The translations under genes and the position numbers were made by a program. Source: Chloroflexota bacterium (GTDB lineage Bacteria; Chloroflexota; Ktedonobacteria; Ktedonobacterales; Ktedonobacteraceae). Taken from it: a stretch of DNA of 27,920 bases. Under the pieces are notes generated by a model, which saw nothing but the letters and a program-made list of their open reading frames with translations, was not told the DNA's origin and ran no database searches. The stretch spans positions 1 through 27,920 of the forward strand of contig VBJK01000115.1 of the NCBI GenBank assembly GCA_005879655.1. Reading direction: 5' to 3'. Positions within the stretch are counted from its first letter, which is position 1, and each line of letters opens with the position of its first letter. Positions 7,973-14,770 of the stretch are shown piece by piece.

Positions 7973-8812
7973 ATGTCATCTCTGCAACATCAAGGGCGTG
8001 CAACCTACGCCTTCTTTGAGCGAAACTGGAACTTGAGCAAGCGCTATTGGACCTGGGAAGTGGTCTGGCTTGTCTACAATATAGTCAATGCCATGGCCGT
8101 GACATATATCGGGGCGGCGGCTCAACTGTTGCCAGGCGCGGAGGGAGCGAAGATTAATACTTCTCCGCTTATCCTCTACTTGCTGATCGGTACCTCTGTC
8201 TGGTCATACCTGAGTGTCACCTTTGAGGGTGTCACCGATATGATTACCATTGAGCGCTGGGAAGGGACGATTGAGCATACATTCATGGCTCCGATCTCGC
8301 GTTTTACGCATCTAGTCGGTAGCTGCTGGTATGCAATTGCTCATGGTCTGCTCTTTACTATCCTACAATTGCTGTTGGTAGGAGCTTTTTTCCATCTAGA
8401 TTTGAGTCATGCTAACTACCTGACGGTTCTGTTCATGCTCCTGGTTGGTAGCGTCTCCTTCATTGGCTTTGGCATAGCAACTGCTGTGTTGCCGTTGCTC
8501 TTCACTGAGCGTGGTACGCAGATGTCTTACATTGTGCGCGCTATTCTCTTGCTGGTGTCTGGTGTCTACTATCCTGTTTCGGTATTACCCGCGTGGATGC
8601 AGCCGCTAGCGCAGATTTCGCCTGCAACATATGTGTTAGAGGGCTTACGTGCGGCCTTGTTGAATGATACCCCTATCTGGTCTGCGACGATATGGAATAA
8701 TACGTGGCCGTTGCTGATCACTGGTGTGGTGAGTGTCCCGTTGGGGGTTTTCATCTTCCGTGTAGGTGAGCGCTATGCGAAGCGTACTGGTAAATTGAAG
8801 CGCAACGGGTAG
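7973..8812 (+). CDS. ABC-2 type transporter, permease
   Basis: A 279-residue membrane protein with about six hydrophobic helices (near residues 28-50, 65-85, 115-140, 145-172, 183-205 and 240-262), as in ABC2_membrane permeases. The LLLVSGVYYPVSVLPAWMQP segment followed by ISPATYVLEGLRAALL is the characteristic ABC-2 region before the last helix. The start ATG 7973 follows AAGGAAAA. The gene forms a two-gene operon with the ATP-binding protein and ends 48 bases before a strong terminator. The C-terminus is basic (RYAKRTGKLKRNG), consistent with a cytoplasmic end. It probably pairs as a homodimer with two copies of the ATPase. Confidence 0.9.
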   Translation: MSSLQHQGRATYAFFERNWNLSKRYWTWEVVWLVYNIVNAMAVTYIGAAAQLLPGAEGAKINTSPLILYLLIGTSVWSYLSVTFEGVTDMITIERWEGTIEHTFMAPISRFTHLVGSCWYAIAHGLLFTILQLLLVGAFFHLDLSHANYLTVLFMLLVGSVSFIGFGIATAVLPLLFTERGTQMSYIVRAILLLVSGVYYPVSVLPAWMQPLAQISPATYVLEGLRAALLNDTPIWSATIWNNTWPLLITGVVSVPLGVFIFRVGERYAKRTGKLKRNG

Positions 8813-8860
8813 TTTTAGATTGTAGCTGCAAAGCATAGTAGGCTACGAAATCTAATGCAG

Positions 8861-8898
8861 AACCACCCTGCTAGCTTTCACTAGCAGGGTGGTTTTTT
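8861..8898. terminator. Strong bidirectional-looking terminator
   Basis: A perfect 14-bp stem, AACCACCCTGCTAG (8861-8874) with CTAGCAGGGTGGTT (8881-8894), has a 6-base loop and ends in TTTTTT on the plus strand. It closes the ABC transporter operon. Confidence 0.92.
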
Positions 8899-8950
8899 CA
8901 TGCCTAAAAACCACTCATTAAGCGCTAGAGATCGCTATATTTTCAAAGAC

Positions 8951-9071
8951 TAGTGCAGAAACAAGAGAGGGAGTAGGGCTTGGGGGTGGCATTTGGCGAA
9001 GCCTCCCTGGCGGGGGTTTGGGGTGTCTCCAAATCCTCCCATTCCCCAAAACGTTTTGGGATTCTGCACTA
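8951..9071. mobile_element. Small inverted-repeat element (MITE-like), TA-flanked
   Basis: TAGTGCAGAA (8951-8960) and TTCTGCACTA (9062-9071) are perfect 10-bp inverted ends bounding 121 bases with no coding potential. If the outer TA is a target duplication, the terminal repeat is GTGCAGAA, as expected of IS630/Tc1-like non-autonomous elements. The interior is G-rich on the left and holds the perfect 16-bp palindrome CCCAAAACGTTTTGGG at 9045-9060. It lies 40 bases before the fur promoter. Confidence 0.6.
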
Positions 9072-9110
9072 CTTCCCAATACTCACCATTAATCCATTAA
9101 TCAGTACTTC

Positions 9111-9139
9111 TTGACAGACTCTTCCCTATACAATATATT
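9111..9139 (+). promoter_or_regulatory. Predicted promoter of the Fur/PerR-iron transporter operon
   Basis: TTGACA (9111-9116) and TATATT (9134-9139) are separated by exactly 17 bases. Transcription would begin near 9146, directly upstream of the Fur-type operator at 9152-9170. Confidence 0.75.
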
Positions 9140-9151
9140 TAAGAAGGCAAA

Positions 9152-9170
9152 AATGAGAATAATTCTCATT
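9152..9170. promoter_or_regulatory. Fur-family operator (perfect 9-1-9 inverted repeat)
   Basis: AATGAGAATAATTCTCATT is a perfect 9-1-9 palindrome that contains the 7-1-7 core TGAGAAT-N-ATTCTCA typical of Fur sites. It lies about 6-24 bases after the predicted start, 30 bases ahead of the regulator gene, so bound protein would block initiation or promoter escape. This implies autorepression and control of the downstream transporter. Confidence 0.82.
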
Positions 9171-9200
9171 ATTAGGTGAACCTAAATCTGAGGAAAAGGG

Positions 9201-9596
9201 ATGCAAGAAAGGCTGAACTTAAACGCTCAGACAGTCCTCAATGCAGTACGTACAGCCCACAATCACCCGACGGCATTGGAAATCTATGAACTTGTGAAGC
9301 GTACACGCCCGCGTATGGGGCTGGCTAGTGTCTATCGTATCCTTCATCAGCTCGCTGAACGTGGATATATCAAGGAAATCGGACGTAGCGACGAAAGTTG
9401 TCGCTACGATGGGCACATAGCACGTCACGACCATGCCATGTGTACAATGTGTGGTGCTCTTTTTGACGTACCAATCAACATATTGTTATCCCAAGAAGCC
9501 TTACAGGAGGCTGCACGAGCAGCAGGGATTACACTCGAATCGCACGAGGTACGCCTTTATGGCCTCTGCCCCTTATGCCAGAAGCAAAACAGTTAA
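9201..9596 (+). CDS. Fur/PerR family metal-dependent regulator
   Basis: A 131-residue winged-helix repressor of the Fur family. The DNA-binding half contains RPRMGLASVYRILHQLAERG; the metal half has HDHAMCTMCG and the terminal CPLC, so the four structural zinc cysteines are Cys81, Cys84, Cys123 and Cys126. Aligned on the first CxxC, His22, Asp70, His76, His78 and Asp89 fall exactly at Bacillus PerR His37, Asp85, His91, His93 and Asp104, the peroxide-sensing metal site. Typical Fur proteins more often have Glu at the Asp85 position. The ATG follows GAGGAAAAGGG. The operator upstream is Fur-like, and the next gene is an iron transporter, so either iron or peroxide sensing is possible. Confidence 0.92.
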   Translation: MQERLNLNAQTVLNAVRTAHNHPTALEIYELVKRTRPRMGLASVYRILHQLAERGYIKEIGRSDESCRYDGHIARHDHAMCTMCGALFDVPINILLSQEALQEAARAAGITLESHEVRLYGLCPLCQKQNS

Positions 9597-9651
9597 ATGA
9601 AAGAGAGATACCTTTCATCCTGCATGGCTGATTATATAGAGGAGTTTTTTT

Positions 9652-10248
9652 ATGTCAGAACATGGAGATACGCATACCATTACCACAACACAGCAAGATA
9701 CAAGTACACCAAAAGTGTCATCTACCTCTGTCCGACAAGAAGTTATCGAAATATTCCATGCTATCATGAAGAACGACGATTCCTCGCATGATTTTCTCTT
9801 GCGTGTTGTACAGCCAGGATTAGCAGGACTCATGGATGGCTCAGTCTCTACGTTAGCGCCTATCTTTGCGGTCGCCTTTGCGACGCATCAACCCATGACT
9901 ACCTTCCTCGTCGGCATGGCGGCGGCAACGGGTGCTGGGATTAGCATGGCTTTTTCGGAAGCGCTTTCAGATGATGGCGTGCTCACAGGACGTGGTAGCC
10001 CTATTGTACGGGGCAGTATTACAGGACTTATGACTTTTCTTGGGGGAGCATTACATACTATCCCATTCCTCATCACGCAGATTCATCTCGCGCTGGTGAC
10101 AGCCTATATTGTGGTTGCCTTTGAGCTTATCCTCATTGCCACCATTCGTCACCGCTACTTTGGCACAGGCTGGCTACTTTCCATCATCCAAGTTGTTGGT
10201 GGTGGTGCACTGGTCTTTCTTGCAGCACTCATCTTTGGCAATGCCTGA
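9652..10248 (+). CDS. MbfA-like VIT/CCC1-family iron transporter without ferritin domain
   Basis: A 198-residue membrane protein with about four or five helices. RVVQPGLAGLMDGSVSTLAP (51-70), GAGISMAFSEALSDDG (94-109) and the GRGSPIVRG segment match the membrane half of MbfA (erythrin-VIT family), an exporter that protects against excess iron. In MbfA a ferritin-like domain comes first; here residues 1-45 are only a short polar region with an amphipathic stretch like the linker, so the ferritin domain is absent. The start ATG 9652 follows GAGGAG by seven bases, which excludes a longer N-terminus. The gene lies 55 bases after the Fur/PerR gene and shares its Fur-controlled promoter. Manganese transport is an alternative. 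Confidence 0.85.
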   Translation: MSEHGDTHTITTTQQDTSTPKVSSTSVRQEVIEIFHAIMKNDDSSHDFLLRVVQPGLAGLMDGSVSTLAPIFAVAFATHQPMTTFLVGMAAATGAGISMAFSEALSDDGVLTGRGSPIVRGSITGLMTFLGGALHTIPFLITQIHLALVTAYIVVAFELILIATIRHRYFGTGWLLSIIQVVGGGALVFLAALIFGNA

Positions 10249-10249
10249 T

Positions 10250-10265
10250 GAGCGCTTCTGCGCTC
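10250..10265 (+). terminator. Weak hairpin after the iron transporter gene
   Basis: GAGCGC (10250-10255) pairs with GCGCTC (10260-10265) across a 4-base loop, directly after the stop. No T run follows, so it may only stabilise the message end. Confidence 0.3.
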
Positions 10266-10306
10266 CACTTATCAATATGGCTGCCCGAAAAATAGAGAGA
10301 GGGCCC

Positions 10307-10335
10307 TTGCGATTTGTCAATCAATATGGTATAAT
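10307..10335 (+). promoter_or_regulatory. Predicted tmRNA promoter
   Basis: TTGCGA (10307-10312) and a perfect TATAAT (10330-10335) have a 17-base spacer. The start would be near 10342, leaving a leader of about 44 bases that RNase P would remove from the precursor. Confidence 0.75.
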
Positions 10336-10385
10336 GAGCTTGTACAGATTATAGAGGCTTGGGCTTTTATAGAGTTTCTTCATCT

Positions 10386-10752
10386 GGGGATGTCGGGTTT
10401 CGACAGGCGAACAGGTTGAAGAATTGCAGGTCGAGGTGTCGGTACAGCATTCTCGTTAAACAACCGACAAAACATAGTTGCCGAAAAGCAACCCGCACTC
10501 GCACTCGCTGCTTAATAACCAGTGAAGCGCGCTCGCCTGACTTTCTCCCATGGGGTCAGGGCCGGGCGTCATAAACATGCGGATGCGATAACGGCCACGC
10601 CCTCTTACCGTTATCAAAGACCAGAGGGCCAGCGTTAGGGCATCCTGTCGGTGGGAGGCTCCGACGTAAAGAAAGAACATCGACTAAGCCTGTAGTACAT
10701 TCTCCGATAGGCTCGTTTGGACAGGGAGTTCAACTCTCCCTCATCTCCACCA
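10386..10752 (+). ncRNA. ssrA: Transfer-messenger RNA (tmRNA)
   Basis: tmRNA rescues ribosomes stalled on broken messages and tags the product for proteolysis. The 5' end GGGGATG (10386-10392) pairs with CATCTCC (10742-10748), one G-U pair included, followed by A and an encoded CCA ending at 10752. A T-arm-like region (GGGAGTTCAACTCTCCC) precedes the 3' end, and the start GGGGATGTCGGGTTTCGACAG is the usual tmRNA opening. The tag reading frame begins after TAGTT at GCC 10480 and reads AEKQPALALAA, then two TAA stops at 10513-10518. The ALAA end fits recognition by ClpXP/Lon. The total, 367 bases, is normal. Several pseudoknot-like stems lie between the tag and the 3' end. Confidence 0.96.
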
Positions 10753-10757
10753 CTTAC

Positions 10758-10795
10758 GCCGCTTGTGAACTAGCTTCACAAGCGGCTTCGTTTTT
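10758..10795 (+). terminator. Rho-independent terminator of tmRNA
   Basis: GCCGCTTGTGAA (10758-10769) pairs perfectly with TTCACAAGCGGC (10775-10786) around a 5-base loop, followed by TTCGTTTTT. Confidence 0.93.
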
Positions 10796-11114
10796 CTATG
10801 GAAACTGTTCAGACTTGACCTAAAGAAGATGGGGTAGCAAAGGACAGCGAGACATTGGTGGAAAAAATTGAGAGAACAAGCCATACCAGTCCCGAAGAGA
10901 GAAGCAAGGCCCATACCAGAGAATTGCAAAAACAGACTTTTTTGACTTATATGCTCCCCTCGCATTAAAACATCACTATTTAAATCCGTTTGCCCTCTGC
11001 CCAGCGTCAATACCATTCTCACTGGATATGTGATCTCTTAACAATTGGTTAACAATTCTCATCTGCACCTCTGGTACATCTGCCTCTCTACACTCACACA
11101 AATATACTTTTCCC
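10796..11114. other. Intergenic stretch without recognised gene
   Basis: About 320 bases between the tmRNA terminator and the next promoter. Short frames on the minus strand overlap the tmRNA or lack ribosome sites. The motif AACTGTTCAG at 10803-10812 resembles the ends of the element at 25761-25913, but I found no partner end. Otherwise I see nothing in it. Confidence 0.5.
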
Positions 11115-11142
11115 TTGACAAAAACAAGCAATGTTCTACAAT
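11115..11142 (+). promoter_or_regulatory. Predicted promoter of the kinase-WD40 gene
   Basis: TTGACA (11115-11120) and TACAAT (11137-11142) with a 16-base spacer. The leader of about 88 bases contains a perfect 14-bp palindrome, AATGCTTAAGCATT, at 11205-11218, which could be an operator or a small hairpin. Confidence 0.65.
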
Positions 11143-11204
11143 AAAAGCATTGTATACTCATCACAAACATAGCAATGCAGATCCATTTTGCGGATAGAGC
11201 AAGA

Positions 11205-11218
11205 AATGCTTAAGCATT
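11205..11218. promoter_or_regulatory. Palindrome upstream of the kinase-WD40 start
   Basis: AATGCTTAAGCATT is a perfect 14-bp palindrome 18 bases before ATG 11237. Its place between promoter and start would suit a repressor site. No known family is recognised. Confidence 0.35.
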
Positions 11219-11236
11219 CTCTAGAAAGTAGCGTCC

Positions 11237-13069
11237 ATGCCACAATATCTAAATTTCCAATTCGGCGATTATCAACTAGAACGCCTCTTAGGTGAGGGCG
11301 GTTTTGCTGAGGTGTATGAAGCGAGGCAGATACATCTAGGTACAAAAGCTGCCATCAAAGTCCTCAAAGCTTCATTCACCCCTCAACAGATCGAAGAATT
11401 GCGCAAAGAAGCGCTCATTATCAGCGAGCTTGGGGAGCAGCACCCGCATATCGTACGTCTGCTCACTTTCAGTATCGAACGCAGCATCCCCTATTTAGTT
11501 ATGTCTTACGCACCCGGAGGCTCGCTCGATAAGCTCCATCCACGCGGTAAGATCCTCCCATTGCCGACCATCGTGACGTACGTACGCCAGATCGCAGCAG
11601 CACTCCAACACGCCCATAATCAGTGCATCATTCATCGAGATATCAAACCTGCCAACTTCCTGTTGCTTCAGGATGGACAAGTACAGGTAGCCGACTTCGG
11701 CCTCGCTCTCATGGCCCATTCCTCGACATCCTGGACGCCACAAGAGATTGTCGGCACCTGGATATACATGGCTCCCGAACAATTTCAAAGACAAGCTGTA
11801 CCTGCTAGTGATCAATATGCACTTGGGATTGTCGTCTACCAATGGCTCTGTGGCGAACCACCCTTTACCGGCGAGGGCAGTATGTATGCCTTACCACATC
11901 AACACATGAATAATCCACCGCCCTCACTCTGTATGCGCAATCTAGATGTTCCCGCTGAAGTCGAACAGGTTGTGTTCAAAGCACTCGCTAAGAAGCCAGA
12001 GGAGCGCTACGCCAGTATTCAGGCATTTGCCGATGCTCTAGCACAAGCTACTAAAAAGCCTTCGCTCGGCACCACACTACTCGTCTATGAGCAGCAAGGT
12101 GACACCATAAACACTTTAGCTTGGTCCCCCGATGGCACATGTATTGCATCAGGTGGCTGTGATACCGCTATCAGTATCTGTGACGCGACAACTGGCAAAA
12201 CACTTCTGACATTACGAGGCCCTACCAATCCCGTGCGGATGGCGGCGTGGTCGCCCGATGGGCGCTGGCTCGCTTCTGCAAGCAGAGATCAGACTGTGTA
12301 TGTGTGGGAGGCGAGCACTGGACGCTTACTGTACCGCTATCACACCTATTCCTCGCATGTACTTACTATTGCATGGTCGCCGGATGGGCGCTGGCTCGCT
12401 TCTGGCAACGCTGACAAGACGGTACATGTGTGGGAAGCAAGCACTGGACGTTTGCTACATCGCTATCAAGCCTATACATTTTCTGCACAAGCAGTAACGT
12501 GGTCGCCCGATGGTCGCTCACTGGCTGCTAGCCACGCTGACTATACTGTGCACGTGCGCGAGGCAAGCACTGGACGTTTGCTGCGCTACTATCAAGTCCA
12601 TACATTTTCTGCACAAGCAGTTGCATGGTCGTCCGATGGTCGCTTACTGGCTGCTGGCAGTGACGATAAGACAGTGCATGTGTGGGAAGCAAGCACTGGA
12701 CGCTTGCTGCATCACTATCAAGCCCATTCCTCACATGTGCACACCATTGCGTGGTCCCCTGATGGTTGTTTGCTGGCCTCTAGTAGCGATGATCACACTG
12801 TACACATCTGGGCAGCGAGCACTGGACGCTTGTTACAACGCTATCAGGCCCATTCCTCACATGTGCTCACCATTGCGTGGTCCCCTGATGGCCTCTTGCT
12901 TGCATCCGCCGATTGCGATGGCACAGTACAGCTGTGGCGGGTAACTAGCGGCAGAACGCTGTATACCTATCGTGGTCATGCTGGATTGGTCAACTCTGTG
13001 GCATGGTCGCCAAGTGGGGATCTTATTGTTTCGGCAGGGTGTGAGGTACAGGTATGGCAGGCGCGTTGA
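11237..13069 (+). CDS. Serine/threonine protein kinase with C-terminal WD40 propeller
   Basis: A 610-residue protein. Residues 12-270 form a PknB-type kinase: glycine loop LLGEGGFAEVY, AAIK with Lys41, HRDIKPAN with Asp135, DFG with Asp153, MAPEQ and a complete C-lobe (SDQYALGIVVYQWLCGEPPF), so it should be active. After a short linker, residues 280-610 contain eight WD40-like units built on AWSPDGRxLASxxxDxTVHVWEASTGRLL. There is no membrane helix or signal peptide, so kinase and propeller both lie in the cytoplasm. The propeller probably binds partners or substrates. The ATG has a weak ribosome site. The gene is convergent with the pseudokinase gene, with only 8 bases between the stops. Targets are unknown. 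Confidence 0.93.
   Translation: MPQYLNFQFGDYQLERLLGEGGFAEVYEARQIHLGTKAAIKVLKASFTPQQIEELRKEALIISELGEQHPHIVRLLTFSIERSIPYLVMSYAPGGSLDKLHPRGKILPLPTIVTYVRQIAAALQHAHNQCIIHRDIKPANFLLLQDGQVQVADFGLALMAHSSTSWTPQEIVGTWIYMAPEQFQRQAVPASDQYALGIVVYQWLCGEPPFTGEGSMYALPHQHMNNPPPSLCMRNLDVPAEVEQVVFKALAKKPEERYASIQAFADALAQATKKPSLGTTLLVYEQQGDTINTLAWSPDGTCIASGGCDTAISICDATTGKTLLTLRGPTNPVRMAAWSPDGRWLASASRDQTVYVWEASTGRLLYRYHTYSSHVLTIAWSPDGRWLASGNADKTVHVWEASTGRLLHRYQAYTFSAQAVTWSPDGRSLAASHADYTVHVREASTGRLLRYYQVHTFSAQAVAWSSDGRLLAAGSDDKTVHVWEASTGRLLHHYQAHSSHVHTIAWSPDGCLLASSSDDHTVHIWAASTGRLLQRYQAHSSHVLTIAWSPDGLLLASADCDGTVQLWRVTSGRTLYTYRGHAGLVNSVAWSPSGDLIVSAGCEVQVWQAR
12105..13066 (+). repeat. WD40-coding tandem repeats, 126-base period
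   Basis: Eight WD40-type units of about 42 residues. The central ones are close copies at DNA level: the segment encoding WEASTGRLL recurs near 12306, 12432, 12558, 12684 and 12810, every 126 bases. The first and last units are more divergent, as expected when the interior has been multiplied recently. Confidence 0.85.
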
Positions 13070-13077
13070 GGTAATAC

Positions 13078-14607
13078 TCACTTACAGTACATCAAAAATG
13101 ACTTAGCAAATAAAGCAACCGAAGCAAAACGATCTTCCGGTCGCTTTGCCAGCGCACGCAGCAAGACATGATCAACCATCGCTGGCAACGTCGGATTATA
13201 TGCACTCGGCAGCTGCGGCTGACGACTCGTGTGCAACAGCTTCATGATATGCCCCGTACTGCCCTGAAATGGCGATCGCCCCGTTAAAAGCTCGTAAGCA
13301 ATCACAGCAAGCGCATATTGATCAGAGACAGGCAAAGCACATCCATACCAGCGTTCAGGAGCCATATAAGGAAATGCTTCCGGCGTATGGGAAAAAAAGG
13401 AACCATCCTGCGGTACCGCAAAATCCGTCAGCGATAGGTGCAAGTGGAGCATACTTTGTACTGGCTGACGCACAAGCAAATTGGTCAACTTAAAATTCTG
13501 AAACGTCACCTGACGGTCATGCGCAAACTGTAATGCATCGGCTAATTGAGCAACTACATGCCCAACCTCACGTAATGCAAACACTTTCGTCCCTTCATAT
13601 TGATAGAGCCACTTCGCTAACGAACCTTCAGGATAATACTCCAGAGTTTTGTATATAAAAGAAGAACCGCTAATATACGACTCACCTCTGTTCCATGGAG
13701 AAACAATATGAGGATGATTAATACCTTGTAATAGCTCTGCTTCTTGTTGAAAGATATTTTCAATTCCTACAATATTTTTCATCATATGATATGGAAGTGC
13801 ATCTATTTGAAAAGCTTTTAATGCTACATCTTGCTCACGCAAACGATCATAGGCACGGTAAACATTTGAAAGTATATTTTTATCTAATAGTTCAAAAATA
13901 TGGTAACGCCAGATATCCTGCCCCTCTAAATTTATACTCTTGATTACTTTCTGCTCATGCTGTATATCATGCACGAGAGGTCCTGATGCCTTGTTGCTAA
14001 GAGGACCGGAAGGAGGCGCTGCATATATTGCCGCGTGGAGAGAATTGAGTGGCCGAGATGTTGATGAGTGCAATGGCTTCGTTATGGCAGGACCGCTAGC
14101 TGGCATAGTTGGCTCTAAGGGAGGAACTGCCAATGTACTCAATGGTGATAATTCTCCTTGAAAATGTGAGGCTATCGCTGTTTCTGATGCGGGAAGAACG
14201 TGGTTTCCTTCCTGCACAGATTGAAATTGCAGGCGCACAAAGGGAACTTTCCAGGCATACTGCTGTGTAATGCGCAATTGTAGCCTTTGCAGAAATAGGC
14301 GATTAGTAACATCATCACAACTTAATATAATTATGAAAGGTACAAAGGGAACTTGCAGAAAACGAGTAAAAGCAAGCAACGCATTGGCCATGACGATAGG
14401 CCGGTAGCCCGCCTGGACAAAAATGTCTACCAGATGCTCAGCTCGCCGCTGATCATCATCAATGAACAAAATATTACGATAATCAGGTGACACTCCGTCA
14501 ACACGCGCCGCCTGCTTGGATACCTGTTGCGCTAGCAACTGTACAGCTTTGAGCAGAGTGTCCGGTTGTTCCAACGAGTAACCAATCGTATGTATCTCAT
14601 TGTCCAT
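13078..14607 (-). CDS. Degenerate receiver domain fused to a predicted pseudokinase
   Basis: A 509-residue protein. Residues 44-130 look like a response-regulator receiver: NILFIDDDQRRAEHLVDIF gives the acidic pocket (Asp50-52), but the strand that should end in the phosphorylated Asp reads FIIILSCDD, with Ser96 there. A Pro/Ser-rich linker (135-225) leads to a kinase fold, 235-505. VALK keeps Lys264, yet the glycine loop is lost (ELLDKNILSNVY), HRD is replaced by Phe369-Gln370-Asn371 and DFG by DFA (395-397). The MAPERW and SDQYALAVIAYELLTGRSPF segments remain. Catalysis is therefore unlikely, and a scaffold or allosteric role is the best inference. AAGGAG precedes ATG 14607. No membrane helix is visible. 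Confidence 0.88.
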   Translation of the reverse strand: MDNEIHTIGYSLEQPDTLLKAVQLLAQQVSKQAARVDGVSPDYRNILFIDDDQRRAEHLVDIFVQAGYRPIVMANALLAFTRFLQVPFVPFIIILSCDDVTNRLFLQRLQLRITQQYAWKVPFVRLQFQSVQEGNHVLPASETAIASHFQGELSPLSTLAVPPLEPTMPASGPAITKPLHSSTSRPLNSLHAAIYAAPPSGPLSNKASGPLVHDIQHEQKVIKSINLEGQDIWRYHIFELLDKNILSNVYRAYDRLREQDVALKAFQIDALPYHMMKNIVGIENIFQQEAELLQGINHPHIVSPWNRGESYISGSSFIYKTLEYYPEGSLAKWLYQYEGTKVFALREVGHVVAQLADALQFAHDRQVTFQNFKLTNLLVRQPVQSMLHLHLSLTDFAVPQDGSFFSHTPEAFPYMAPERWYGCALPVSDQYALAVIAYELLTGRSPFQGSTGHIMKLLHTSRQPQLPSAYNPTLPAMVDHVLLRALAKRPEDRFASVALFAKSFLMYCK

Positions 14608-14684
14608 TCTCTTTCAGCTCCTTACTATTCCTCCTCTCCCTACTTGTATAAACGCTGCTTCCGTCAGATTTGTAGAAGGGCGAT

Positions 14685-14770
14685 GCGCTAATTTGCGCGT
14701 AAAAGAGAGCGTAAGAGACCAGATGCAGCAATCTGGTCCCTTACGCTCTCTTTTACGCGCAAATTAGCGC
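14685..14770. repeat. Long near-perfect hairpin, 40-bp arms
   Basis: Bases 14685-14724 and 14731-14770 are inverted copies with one mismatch (A14716 against C14739) around a 6-base loop (GCAGCA). The right arm contains the stop codon and last codon of the DedA gene. No T run follows on either strand, so it is not a typical terminator. It may be a small mobile element or a message-end structure. Confidence 0.85.

Noticed and set aside
10359..10680. Short open frames on both strands across 10359-10680
   Set aside because: They lie inside the tmRNA, whose ends, tag frame and terminator are clear; the frames have no family similarity or ribosome sites.
10976..11170. 64-codon minus-strand frame with several cysteines
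   Set aside because: No ribosome site, no recognised motif, and it overlaps the predicted promoter of the kinase-WD40 gene.
12258..12944. Cys- and Leu-rich repeat-like frames at 12258-12497 and 12510-12944
   Set aside because: Out-of-frame readings of the WD40-coding repeats; the kinase-WD40 frame is continuous and has clear motifs.
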